NCBI RefSeq assembly: GCF_004000785.1 | Contig: NZ_BILX01000006.1 | Location: 1-64,000 of the forward strand | DNA from: Paenibacillus ehimensis NBRC 15659 | Lineage (GTDB): Bacteria > Bacillota > Bacilli > Paenibacillales > NBRC-103111 | Length of the DNA: 64,000 nucleotides | Direction: 5' to 3' | Part shown: positions 1 through 10,454 of the stretch, in pieces | Layout: each line of letters opens with the position of its first letter | Numbering within the stretch: the first letter of the stretch is position 1 | Notes under the pieces: model-generated | Seen by the model: only the letters and a program-made list of their open reading frames with translations | The model's database searches: none | What the model was told of the DNA's origin: nothing | Program-made: the position numbers and the translations under genes

Positions 1-354
1 CCCCTCTAGTTCCGGAAGCCCCGCCTTCCGCCGCTGCTCGATGATGTATTGGACATACCATTCGGGATTCTCGGTGTTCCCTCTTATCGACCGGATCGTG
101 CCAAGCCAACGTTCATTCCAACTCATCCCATTGGACATTTTGTGGCCTCGTTTTTCCATCTCAATCGTCTGGTCGTAGGCAAAGGCGGCGCCGTCACGCA
201 TGCGCGGCGTATCCAGCAAGGTGATTTTACCATCCGCATCCCGCTTGAAGTCGATATCCTTGTCTGCGACCATATTCGCGTACGCCCCCACAACCAAGAC
301 AATAAAAACCACGACCACGACGACCGCGATCAGGCCCCATAGCCATCCACTCAT
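1..354 (-). CDS. Edge-truncated membrane-anchored protein, unknown function
   Basis: An open frame of 118 codons runs from an ATG at 354 off the left window edge with no stop. A GGGAGG ribosome site lies just upstream of the ATG. Residues about 3-24 form one very hydrophobic segment (WLWGLIAVVVVVVFIVLVV), so the protein is an N-terminally anchored single-pass membrane protein. The rest is charged and soluble-looking (motifs DTPRMRDGAAFAYDQ and NPEWYVQYIIEQRRKAG). I do not recognise the family. The C-terminus lies outside the window. Confidence 0.72.
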   Translation of the reverse strand, partial: MSGWLWGLIAVVVVVVFIVLVVGAYANMVADKDIDFKRDADGKITLLDTPRMRDGAAFAYDQTIEMEKRGHKMSNGMSWNERWLGTIRSIRGNTENPEWYVQYIIEQRRKAGLPELEG

Positions 355-392
355 AGCCTACCTCCCGAATGAGACGTTTTTAGGCTTAACAT

Positions 393-806
393 TTATTTAA
401 ATTGCTCAAACATGTTGACAACAAATTCTTCGAAGGTCTTTTCCTCTGTTGGATTAATAGATAAATCATCATCATGCCATATTTCAACAATCGCCCAGTG
501 ATCCGTAGTTAAAAACCCCACCGCATCTCCGCTAAAATTATCGCCGAACAATAAAACATCCTTTAGCTCGGGATGCGAGTCCTCATCGTATAGATGACCT
601 AATATTTCGTCCACTTCAACTAAACCGCCGTAAAAATTAAAACACGTCCCGTTGACAGTGCCATAGCCAACTTCCCTAAGAAAATCAATATAGTCTTGAG
701 GAATACCTTCGACGATTTCTCTTTGTACTTCAGCCTCGGATAATGATTCAAATTGATGCTTGGAAGGATTCTTTCTTATGATTTCAAGAATATGGTTATA
801 TCTCAT
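393..806 (-). CDS. SUKH (SMI1/KNR4) family protein
   Basis: 137 residues starting at the ATG at 806 (MRYNHILEII), with GGAGC nine bases upstream; the open frame continues further upstream without a ribosome site. The features GIPQDYIDFLREVGYGTVNG, a central acidic stretch and a closing EEKTFEEFVVNMFEQF fit the SMI1/KNR4 (SUKH) fold. Members of this superfamily are often immunity proteins against secreted or contact-dependent toxins, but many are orphans. No toxin gene is visible next to it. It is followed on the same strand by nothing but the edge-truncated membrane gene. Function beyond the family is not assignable. Confidence 0.75.
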   Translation of the reverse strand: MRYNHILEIIRKNPSKHQFESLSEAEVQREIVEGIPQDYIDFLREVGYGTVNGTCFNFYGGLVEVDEILGHLYDEDSHPELKDVLLFGDNFSGDAVGFLTTDHWAIVEIWHDDDLSINPTEEKTFEEFVVNMFEQFK

Positions 807-993
807 GTTGGAGCAGCTCCTTATAAAATGGGAAAATTTCGCATTGTATTTCATGTAAATTATATACGAACAAAAGACGTTTGGGAAAGACGAGTTGAAA
901 TCTATTATTCGCGATTTAGCTCTCGGCGAAAATAGCAAAGAGGGGCTTGCACCCCTCTTTTTAAAGGACAATTGTATTCGTTTATCTTTCCAT

Positions 994-3315
994 TCACACG
1001 GACATTGTCTCGCGGATCGGGATCGTAACGACAAGCTTCGTCCCCTCGCCCTCTCGCGAATCGAGCTCCAGCCGCCCGTTCAAATGCAGGACGCGGCCTT
1101 TCATCTGCTCCACGCCCATCCCGGAAGATCCAATCTCCATGCGCCGCGGTTCCATACGATTGAACCCGACGCCGTCATCCTCATAAGTTAATACAAAAGC
1201 ATGGTCCGCAACCGTCATGGTGAAGGTGACATGGGAAGCGTGCGAATGCTTTTTCGCATTGTTAAGCAGCTCCTGAATGATGCGGAAAATATGCTTCTTC
1301 GTCGTCAAGTCCTTCGCTTCGATGGCGGACGCCCTCTCCTCCTTGAACTTGAGCACGAACGGCGCGTGGTACGCTTCCTTGTCGAGATACGACCTTACCG
1401 TTTCGATTAGCCCGATTTCCTTCAGCAGAAACGGATTCAACTCGAAGCAGCTCTGGCGCAGACTGTTGTTGATCATCTCTACGAAATTGACGATGTTGTT
1501 CAGATGCTCTTTATCTTCTTTATTCATCGCGTACTTGTCCAGCAAAGAAATGAATCTCCGTTTGAGAAAAAACAAGTCCTGCATCGTCGTGTCGTGCAGA
1601 TCAGCCGCAATCCGCAGCCGCTCCTCTTCCTGCAATTCGAACATGACTTTGCGGAACCACTGAATGTCCTGCGCCGACTGCTCGTTCGGAAGCTGCGAAG
1701 CAAGAAGCTGCATTTTCGCAGTCAGCTTGCGGATCAGGTGTACATTCTCCAAGCTGACTTCCAGGTACGAGGTAATCAAGTGCAGCCATTGGATTTCTTC
1801 TTTGCCCAGCAAGGTGTTGGCTTTATTTCGTGTGATAACCAAATAGCTTGTATATTCTTCATGCCGGTGAATCTCAATACAGGTGTACAGCGGGTGCTCG
1901 GACAAAGCCGACGTTTGAAGCAGCAGCTTAATCTCGGCCGCATCGATGTCCCCTTCGGCGATGATCTCGGTATCGTGCTCGTACTGGAATACAATGGCCC
2001 CGCCCATCACTTCGAGCGTCTGAACAATGTCCACGAGCACAATGTCCTTCAACTCGCGAAAGCTTGAGATGACCCCAAGGTTCTTGGAAATTTTCTTCAA
2101 AGCGGTACGCAACCTGAACTTTCTCGGAAATAAAAACGCTTCAAGTCTCGTTGTAAAATATTCAACCGAATACAGGACGAAGGAAATCATGGCGACGGAG
2201 CCTGCAAAAATAAACAAAATCTGCTTCTCGTCAGCGAAGTTCTGAAATAGGAATGCGAAGATTGCGGTAAATAACCCCGCCGGTACAAGGGCAAGCAGAC
2301 TGGCAAAACCAAAGCGCCGAAGCACCAGACCGATATCGTATAGTTGGTTCGAGGCAATCAAGTATGCGAACGAGATCGGGAAGAATAAGATGAACGAGCT
2401 TGTATATAAGCCATTGATATATTGAGTACCGACGAGCAAATAAGGAAGAAACGACAAAGATATGGCCGGTAAAAACGAAATAAGCAAAGAGAGCCATACA
2501 TTTCTTACAATGCTTAACAAATATGATTTTTCCTTGCGAACTCTAAGATACAGGAAAGTTAAAATTACAATATTAGTTAAAAATCCTGCGATAAAAAAAC
2601 TCATGACAACAGAACCATCACACGCATAAATCTTTGATACCATGGGAGGATAAAAATATAGAAGTTTTATCAAAAATCCAATCCCTACGATTGAATATAA
2701 ATATTTTAAAATCCAACCAGGTAATTTAACACTCCCTTTTTCTTCAAAAAATACAACTAGAAAATGATAAAAAACCACTGGAAGCAGCACCATAAAATTA
2801 CCCATTAGGATCTTGCCTATAGTGTCTCCTCTAACAGACGCCCCTTGACTCATATATATAATTCCGCAAGTTAGAAAGACAACCGCAAGCAGCTTAGCTG
2901 ATGGCGAACGACGCATTTTCAAGAAAAGCAATCCCGCCATAAATAAGCATAATCCTTCCTCTAATAACGGAAGAATAGTATAGGTGAAGAGATCTTTATC
3001 ACTAACAACAACCTCGTGTTCCAATCCGTCTCTTGATAGTACAATGCTATGTACTTGTTCTACAGCGCTCCAATAGGTAATTATTAAATTTTGATCAGGA
3101 AGTATTCCGTCAACTTTTTTTATAACATCCCCAAGTTGAATGTCAAGATTACTACTAGCACCTTCCTCAGCCAATTCAGTAACAACCCATTCGTTTTGTT
3201 GATTCAATCCAAGATAAATACCTAAAAATGGAGAATTAAATGTAATAGAAGAGCACCAAATCTGTAGTCCAATGAAGATCGACACAAAAAGCAACAGTAT
3301 TATTTTTTTCCCCAT
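994..3315 (-). CDS. ComP-like membrane sensor histidine kinase
   Basis: 773 residues, close to the length of Bacillus ComP. The start at 3315 (MGKKIILLL) has GGGAGAG four bases upstream; an ATG 15 bases earlier has no such site. Order of parts: a transmembrane helix at 8-25; a PDZ-like extracytoplasmic segment (about 30-110, LDIQLGDVIKKVDG); a multi-helix membrane domain (about 115-350); a cytoplasmic linker; a HisKA_3 dimerisation box with phospho-acceptor His near 574 (RIAADLHDTTMQDL); and a HATPase_c domain (N box ELLNNAKKHSHA near 683, G box DDGVGF near 713, GSSGMGVEQMKGR). PDZ-like segment plus membrane bundle plus HisKA_3 is the ComP architecture. No response regulator follows it, so the kinase is an orphan here. 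It is divergent from a ComX-like peptide gene. Confidence 0.85.
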   Translation of the reverse strand: MGKKIILLLFVSIFIGLQIWCSSITFNSPFLGIYLGLNQQNEWVVTELAEEGASSNLDIQLGDVIKKVDGILPDQNLIITYWSAVEQVHSIVLSRDGLEHEVVVSDKDLFTYTILPLLEEGLCLFMAGLLFLKMRRSPSAKLLAVVFLTCGIIYMSQGASVRGDTIGKILMGNFMVLLPVVFYHFLVVFFEEKGSVKLPGWILKYLYSIVGIGFLIKLLYFYPPMVSKIYACDGSVVMSFFIAGFLTNIVILTFLYLRVRKEKSYLLSIVRNVWLSLLISFLPAISLSFLPYLLVGTQYINGLYTSSFILFFPISFAYLIASNQLYDIGLVLRRFGFASLLALVPAGLFTAIFAFLFQNFADEKQILFIFAGSVAMISFVLYSVEYFTTRLEAFLFPRKFRLRTALKKISKNLGVISSFRELKDIVLVDIVQTLEVMGGAIVFQYEHDTEIIAEGDIDAAEIKLLLQTSALSEHPLYTCIEIHRHEEYTSYLVITRNKANTLLGKEEIQWLHLITSYLEVSLENVHLIRKLTAKMQLLASQLPNEQSAQDIQWFRKVMFELQEEERLRIAADLHDTTMQDLFFLKRRFISLLDKYAMNKEDKEHLNNIVNFVEMINNSLRQSCFELNPFLLKEIGLIETVRSYLDKEAYHAPFVLKFKEERASAIEAKDLTTKKHIFRIIQELLNNAKKHSHASHVTFTMTVADHAFVLTYEDDGVGFNRMEPRRMEIGSSGMGVEQMKGRVLHLNGRLELDSREGEGTKLVVTIPIRETMSV

Positions 3316-3332
3316 AAAACTCTCCCGCATGC

Positions 3333-3360
3333 TTACTTTTCACAATTTTCTTGATATACT
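3333..3360 (+). promoter_or_regulatory. Extended -10 promoter of the ComX-like gene
   Basis: TGATATACT at 3352-3360 is an extended -10 element; the -35 (TTACTT, 3333-3338) is weak. It lies 37 bases before the ATG of the 65-residue peptide gene, inside the 82-base gap to the divergent kinase. Confidence 0.45.
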
Positions 3361-3397
3361 ATTTTTTAATTAAACATGGCAGATAAGGGGACCAGAC

Positions 3398-3595
3398 ATG
3401 ATGATTCAATTAACTCCGCAGTTACATCAAGCCGTTCATAAATTAAAAATCATTGATGCGCGAGAAAGTATAAACCCTTTTTTGAAAAATCTTCCACTCT
3501 CTACCGCAGAAACCTATGCTGCAATCACTACCTTCTCACAACCAGCACAGTCCAGAGTAAAATCCTTGAAATTACTAGGAGGAGATTGGCTGTAA
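3398..3595 (+). CDS. ComX-like pheromone precursor (putative)
   Basis: 65 residues with an AAGGGG ribosome site seven bases before the ATG. The protein has no signal peptide, an amphipathic N-terminal half (MMIQLTPQLHQAVHKLKII) and a single Trp as the penultimate residue (C-terminus KLLGGDWL). ComX precursors are about 55-75 residues, lack a signal peptide, and carry one conserved Trp near the C-terminus that ComQ prenylates. The gene sits head to head with a ComP-like kinase, the receptor type for ComX. No comQ-like prenyltransferase is in the window, and the divergent arrangement differs from comQ-comX-comP-comA. Pheromone function is inferred from size, Trp position and neighbour; sequence similarity to known ComX is low. 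Confidence 0.55.
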   Translation: MMIQLTPQLHQAVHKLKIIDARESINPFLKNLPLSTAETYAAITTFSQPAQSRVKSLKLLGGDWL

Positions 3596-3877
3596 ACCGT
3601 GAGTATTATTTTACCAAATAAAAAAGATATTGTATATTAGGTCTTTCCTTCTATAAACATCTTTTTAGAAATACATAAACCAATACTTACGATCTATCCT
3701 GCTCAAAAAACAATGGCAATATGACTACTACACTTGCCATGAAGGTAAGAAAACAATATAGTCAATAGCCCTGCTTACGTGCGTTCTTGATTCTTGGAAA
3801 GCCTCAACTGTAGTACACGTACAACATCAAAATTTGGTGATTTTATAAATAAATGCGATTTACTCTGCCCTACAACC
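3596..3877. other. Intergenic region, nothing convincing
   Basis: About 280 bases of AT-rich sequence between the ComX-like gene and the protease terminator. No credible coding frame, hairpin terminator or repeat was seen. Confidence 0.5.
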
Positions 3878-3912
3878 AAAAAAAGACCGCACCTGCTAAC
3901 AGGTACGGCCTC
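3878..3912 (-). terminator. Terminator of the M4 protease gene
   Basis: Stem GGCCGTACCTG / CAGGTGCGGTC with a TTAG loop, followed on the minus strand by seven T. It lies 17 bases past the stop codon. Confidence 0.85.
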
Positions 3913-3928
3913 TTATTCCTTCCAACGC

Positions 3929-6262
<2,334 letters not shown>

Positions 6263-6382
6263 TCAATTTCACTTGCAGCCTGCAACCGGTCAATCTACGA
6301 GTACTCATCCCTCCTTACAAGGTTTTATGTCAGACTGAAACCTCTATGCGAGTACAACCAGATGTCCGTATCGGAAAACAAC

Positions 6383-6473
6383 AAAAAAAGGAAAGCGTTC
6401 ACCATAGCGAAAACGGGCTCACCACCGGGTGTCTGCACACGTTCGTCGTTTTGGAACCGCTTTCCTTTTTTTT
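6383..6473 (-). ncRNA. Structured leader / attenuator hairpin before the protease
   Basis: Complementary arms at 6383-6400 and 6454-6473 (core GGAAAGCG / CGCTTTCC, flanked by A and T runs) close a loop of about 55 bases that has a smaller inner pairing (CAAAACG with CGTTTT). On the minus strand the distal arm ends in seven T, so the whole unit looks like an intrinsic terminator formed at the very start of the protease transcript. It does not match a riboswitch I know. It could equally be the remains of an upstream terminator or a DNA-level operator. Confidence 0.5.
6452..6466 (-). promoter_or_regulatory. Candidate cre (CcpA) site
   Basis: AGGAAAGCGGTTCCA on the minus strand matches the cre consensus WTGNAARCGNWWNCA at 14 of 15 positions. 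It overlaps the predicted transcription start of the protease, a position that would give carbon catabolite repression. Confidence 0.5.
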
Positions 6474-6474
6474 T

Positions 6475-6503
6475 AGAATACTGTAATCTACCATGGCTGT
6501 CAA
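6475..6503 (-). promoter_or_regulatory. Sigma-A type promoter of the protease gene
   Basis: TTGACA (6498-6503), a 17-base spacer and TATTCT (6475-6480) on the minus strand. Confidence 0.55.
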
Positions 6504-6627
6504 TTAGCCTTAGGTCAATTTTTTATAAAGTTAAGACTGTCGCAGAGATCTCTATGGCAGCCGGCTCCGGCACGATCTCGTCAATGAGAAAACCTCTTCA
6601 GCGCGCATAAAACGGCTCTATGTCCGC

Positions 6628-8283
6628 CTACGCCTCTTGAATCTGATTCGCCCGTTCGTAAAGCAATCTGCGAAGCAATTTGCCCGATCCGGTCTTGGGC
6701 AGCTCGTTCAAAAACTCGACTTTGCGCGGATATTTGTATACGGCCATGTGCTCTTTGGCCCACTCGACGACGTCCTGCTCCGTCACTTTCCCGACGGCTT
6801 CTTCCTTGAGCACGACATACGCCTTCACTTCCTCGCCCCGGTAATCGTGGGCTACGCCAACGACGCACACCTCTTTAATCGCCGGATGCTTGTGCATGAT
6901 GCTCTCCACTTCGTTAGGGAAGACGGAAAAGCCCGACGATTTGATCAGCTCTTTTTTCCGGCCGGAAATATGGACATAGCCGTCCTCGTCCACGTATCCC
7001 AAATCCCCGGTCAAAAACCATCCGTCGACAAACGCGTCCGCCGTAGCCTGCGGGTTTTTCCAATAGCCCTTCATGACCATCGGTCCTTTGAAAGCAAGCT
7101 CTCCCTGCTGTCCGGGCGGAACCTCCACGGTCGGATCGTCCATGGCAACGACGCGAACATCCGCATCCATCAGCGGGATGCCGGCTGAGCCAATCCTCGC
7201 GTTTTCCATAAAATTCATCGTAATCTGGGCCGTTGTCTCGCTCAGCCCGTAGCCTTCCAGCAGCCGGGTGCGGGTGACTTCGTAGAAGCGTTCAAAAATT
7301 GGCTTCGGCACCGGAGCGCCCCCCGACAGGCATCCCGACAGGGAAGACAGATCGTAATTCCCCGCGTTCGGGTGGTTAATGACCGCGATATTCATCGTAG
7401 CCGTGCTGACCCAATGCTGGATTTTCAGCTTGTGAATCGCTTCCAGAACGACGTCCGGCACAAAACGGTGGAACAGCATGATCGCTCCCCCATTGCAAAG
7501 CGGCGACCCCATGCAGTTGATCAGCCCGATAACATGAAACAAAGGCATCGCCGCCAGATGGCGGTCGCGCGGCTTCGTTCCCACCCCGTCCCTGAACGAA
7601 AACGCGTTGGCTACAATATTGCGGTGCGTCAGCTCCGCGCCTTTGGGCATGCCCGTCGTTCCTGAGGTGTATTGCAGCACGGCGGTATCGTCCAAGCAGG
7701 CATTGGCCGGGGGGATCGGATCGTCGAAATGGATCAGCTCCAGAATGCGCTCCTCTCCCGGAAGCCTGCTTATCGTTCTCTCCATTGGAGCGAACGACAT
7801 CGGAAACTCCGGATGATCGGGGGCAAAATCCGTCAGCGCCGTCGAGATGATCCGCAGCCCGGGAAACTCCGGCAAAACCGGACACAAATGCTCCAGCAAG
7901 TTTTCCTGAACGAAAATGGCCTTGGGCTCGGCGTCGCCCAGCAGATGGCTCAGCTCCGCCCGCTTGAACATCGGATTCATGGGCACCGCGATCGCGCCCA
8001 GACGCTGCACGGCCAGAAAGGCCATGATAAACTGCGGGCTGTTCTCCATATAGAGGGCGACGGTATCGCCCTTGCCGACACCTCTTGCATGCAGCTGGGA
8101 GGCGAGCCGCAAATACATGTCCGCCAGCTCGCCATACGTCATGATCTTGCCATAGAAGTAAACCGCCGTATCGTCGGGATTCGTTCGTGCATGTTCCTCA
8201 ACATAGTTTTCCAGGACCTTGTCTTCAAAGATGAAATGCCGCGGAACATCTTTGGGCCACACCTTGTACCATGCTTTTTCCAT
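6628..8283 (-). CDS. Long-chain fatty-acyl-CoA ligase (AMP-forming)
   Basis: 551 residues; ATG at 8283 with GGAGGGG five bases upstream. ANL-superfamily motifs are complete: P-loop-like TSGTTGMPKGAEL near 210, GYGLSETTAQ near 340, GWFLTGDLGYVDEDGYVHISGRKKELIKSSGF near 425-455, and the C-terminal catalytic lysine motif PKTGSGKLLRR. It activates a carboxylic acid to acyl-CoA with ATP. It lies 18 bases downstream of fadH in what looks like one operon, so unsaturated fatty-acid beta-oxidation is the best guess for its substrate. The exact chain length cannot be read from sequence. Confidence 0.88.
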   Translation of the reverse strand: MEKAWYKVWPKDVPRHFIFEDKVLENYVEEHARTNPDDTAVYFYGKIMTYGELADMYLRLASQLHARGVGKGDTVALYMENSPQFIMAFLAVQRLGAIAVPMNPMFKRAELSHLLGDAEPKAIFVQENLLEHLCPVLPEFPGLRIISTALTDFAPDHPEFPMSFAPMERTISRLPGEERILELIHFDDPIPPANACLDDTAVLQYTSGTTGMPKGAELTHRNIVANAFSFRDGVGTKPRDRHLAAMPLFHVIGLINCMGSPLCNGGAIMLFHRFVPDVVLEAIHKLKIQHWVSTATMNIAVINHPNAGNYDLSSLSGCLSGGAPVPKPIFERFYEVTRTRLLEGYGLSETTAQITMNFMENARIGSAGIPLMDADVRVVAMDDPTVEVPPGQQGELAFKGPMVMKGYWKNPQATADAFVDGWFLTGDLGYVDEDGYVHISGRKKELIKSSGFSVFPNEVESIMHKHPAIKEVCVVGVAHDYRGEEVKAYVVLKEEAVGKVTEQDVVEWAKEHMAVYKYPRKVEFLNELPKTGSGKLLRRLLYERANQIQEA

Positions 8284-8301
8284 GCTTACCCCTCCATATC
8301 G

Positions 8302-10263
8302 TTATTCGGTCATCGCAAGCCTGCCTTCCTCATAAGCAATGCATGCGCCCTCATAGATGGCTCGCTTGGCATCCAGCTCTCCGGGGAAGCGGGCCCCGCC
8401 GATCTTGACGACAGGAATCCCTGCCCGCTGCACGAGCGTCTCGTCCCACGTTTCGGACAATTGTCCGGCGGCGAGGATGACGGTGTCGGCGGGAATTTTT
8501 TTCGTTTCCGGCCCGCGCTCCGTCTGCAGCTGTATGACAACGCCGTCTTCATCGATGCGCTCGTAGCTTAAATCGGTCAGAAATTGAACCTTCTTCTGCC
8601 GCAGATGCGCCAGAAGCGCCCAACGGGTCGTTTTGCCGAGCGTTTCGCCGGGTTTGCCTTTCCTGCGAAGCAGATAAATCTCACGCTCCGCCTGCTCGGA
8701 TAAGTAATGCGCCAGATCGCAGCCGATCCCTCCCGCGCCGATAATAACGACCCGCTTCCCAACCTCTGTCTCTCCACGGAGCACTTGCTGATAGGTCACT
8801 ACATGAGGGAGCGAGGTACCCGGCAGCTCGGGAATTCGCGGTTTGATGCCGCTGGCCAGCACGACCAGCTCCGGGGCAAGAGCAACGATTTCCTCGGGCG
8901 ACGGACTATGGTTTAAGCGAATATCTACGCCTAAGCGGCTTAATTCATGCTGATAATAGCGCAGCGTTTCGCCAAACTCCCGTTTGCCGGGAATCCGCTT
9001 CGCCAGATTCAACTGCCCGCCGAGCCGGTCTTCCTTTTCGTACAGCACAACTTGCTCGCCAATTTCGGCCAATGCCCGTGCCGCCTCCATCCCGGCGGCT
9101 CCGCCTCCGATCACCGCGATGCGGCGGGGACGGCGCACCCTGAAAGGCTTCCATCTCGATTCCCGGCCCGCCCTCGGATTGACCAGACACGAGGCCGGCC
9201 GGCCATCGAACACTTGATCGAGGCACGCCTGATTACACGCGATACAGGTGTTGATCCGGTCGAATTGCCCGTCGCGGGCTTTGCGCAGCAGGTCGGGGTC
9301 CGCCAGAAACGGCCGCGCCATCGACACCAAGTCGCACGCTCCGCGCTGCAGCAGCTCATCGGCCAGCCGGGGATCGTTAATCCGGTTGCTGCCGATCACC
9401 GGAACGTTCACCGCCCGTTTGATCATTTCGGCGATGTGAATGTATCCGGCCCGGGGCACCATCATGGAGATGGTCGGCACCTGGGATTCGTGCCAGCCGA
9501 TTCCGACGTTAATCGCATCCGCTCCAGCGTCGGCCACCATGCGGGCGAACTGCAGCGTTTCTTCCTCCGTCGTGCTGTCCGGGACCAGATCGGCGCCGGA
9601 AAGCCGGAAAATAACCGGGTAACCGGGTCCGACCGCTTCGCGGACGGCCTGAATGATGCGCAGCGCGAATCTTGTCCGATGCTCGAACGAGCCGCCCCAT
9701 GCATCGGTGCGCTTATTGGTCGCCGGGGATAAAAATTGATTGATCAGATACCCTTCCGACCCCATAATCTCGACGGCATCGAATCCGAGGTCCGCCGCCT
9801 TCTTCGCGCTGGCCGCAAAGCGGGCGATAAGCTCGTCAATTTCTTCGGCGCTAAGCTCCCTTGGCGTGTGACGATGGATCGGCGAACGAATCGCGGAAGG
9901 AGCTACGGCGGGGATGCCCGTCAGATCCGAATAGGCGTACCGTCCCGCGTGAAACAATTGGGCGGCGATCCGCCCTCCGGCTGCATGCACTTGGGCCGTC
10001 AAGCTTTCCATATGCTTGCAATGCTCATCCCGGTAAAATCCCAGGAAATTATGGCCGCCGTCCCCTTCGGGCGAGACGGAAATGCCGCCTGTCACGATCA
10101 GGCCCGGACCGTCCTGCCCGGCTCTTTCCTTATAGAAATCGATCAAGGCTTGACTGCCCGACTCTTCCCCCTCCAACCCGGTATGCATCGAGCCCATAAG
10201 GACACGGTTGGGAAGCTCCAACCGTCCCAAGCGTATCGGCTCAAACAAATGATCCAGCTTCAT
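8302..10263 (-). CDS. fadH: 2,4-dienoyl-CoA reductase (FadH type)
   Basis: 653 residues; ATG at 10263 with GGGAG upstream. N-terminal old-yellow-enzyme TIM barrel (about 1-330) with FadH-type signatures NRVLMGSMHTGLE, VEIMGSEGYLINQFL and GIGWHESQVPTI. Then the 4Fe-4S cysteine motif CIACNQACLDQVF..SC (about 335-355), and a C-terminal FAD/NAD(P) domain (GGGAAGMEAARAL near 380 and a second dinucleotide fold GAGGIGCDLAHYL near 500). It reduces 2,4-dienoyl-CoA intermediates of unsaturated fatty acids. First gene of a two-gene operon with an acyl-CoA ligase; a MocR regulator is divergent. MGSEGYL in place of the usual HGAHGYL argues for FadH over other flavin oxidoreductases. Confidence 0.88.
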   Translation of the reverse strand: MKLDHLFEPIRLGRLELPNRVLMGSMHTGLEGEESGSQALIDFYKERAGQDGPGLIVTGGISVSPEGDGGHNFLGFYRDEHCKHMESLTAQVHAAGGRIAAQLFHAGRYAYSDLTGIPAVAPSAIRSPIHRHTPRELSAEEIDELIARFAASAKKAADLGFDAVEIMGSEGYLINQFLSPATNKRTDAWGGSFEHRTRFALRIIQAVREAVGPGYPVIFRLSGADLVPDSTTEEETLQFARMVADAGADAINVGIGWHESQVPTISMMVPRAGYIHIAEMIKRAVNVPVIGSNRINDPRLADELLQRGACDLVSMARPFLADPDLLRKARDGQFDRINTCIACNQACLDQVFDGRPASCLVNPRAGRESRWKPFRVRRPRRIAVIGGGAAGMEAARALAEIGEQVVLYEKEDRLGGQLNLAKRIPGKREFGETLRYYQHELSRLGVDIRLNHSPSPEEIVALAPELVVLASGIKPRIPELPGTSLPHVVTYQQVLRGETEVGKRVVIIGAGGIGCDLAHYLSEQAEREIYLLRRKGKPGETLGKTTRWALLAHLRQKKVQFLTDLSYERIDEDGVVIQLQTERGPETKKIPADTVILAAGQLSETWDETLVQRAGIPVVKIGGARFPGELDAKRAIYEGACIAYEEGRLAMTE

Positions 10264-10285
10264 TGTCTCTCTCCCTTTCGTTTCA

Positions 10286-10325
10286 CAGGACCTGCTCTAT
10301 TCATCATTTATATGCAGGACCTGCT
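10286..10325. promoter_or_regulatory. Two direct-repeat operators (MocR-type) between fadH and its regulator
   Basis: CAGGACCTGCT occurs at 10286-10296 and again at 10315-10325, a 29-base period. Each contains the symmetric core CAGG-A-CCTG. TATAAA-like -10 elements on the minus strand lie between and beside them. MocR/PdxR/GabR regulators typically bind pairs of direct repeats in the intergenic region next to their own gene. Confidence 0.65.
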
Positions 10326-10454
10326 ATTTATAACATCCGCTTCGCAGGCTGGTTTACATCCCGGATTCAACCTGCGTATAATTATATTTATTTATATCTA
10401 TTTATAACTAAACATCATTAATCCATACGAATTTGTCGAAGTTGAGGGTGTAAG

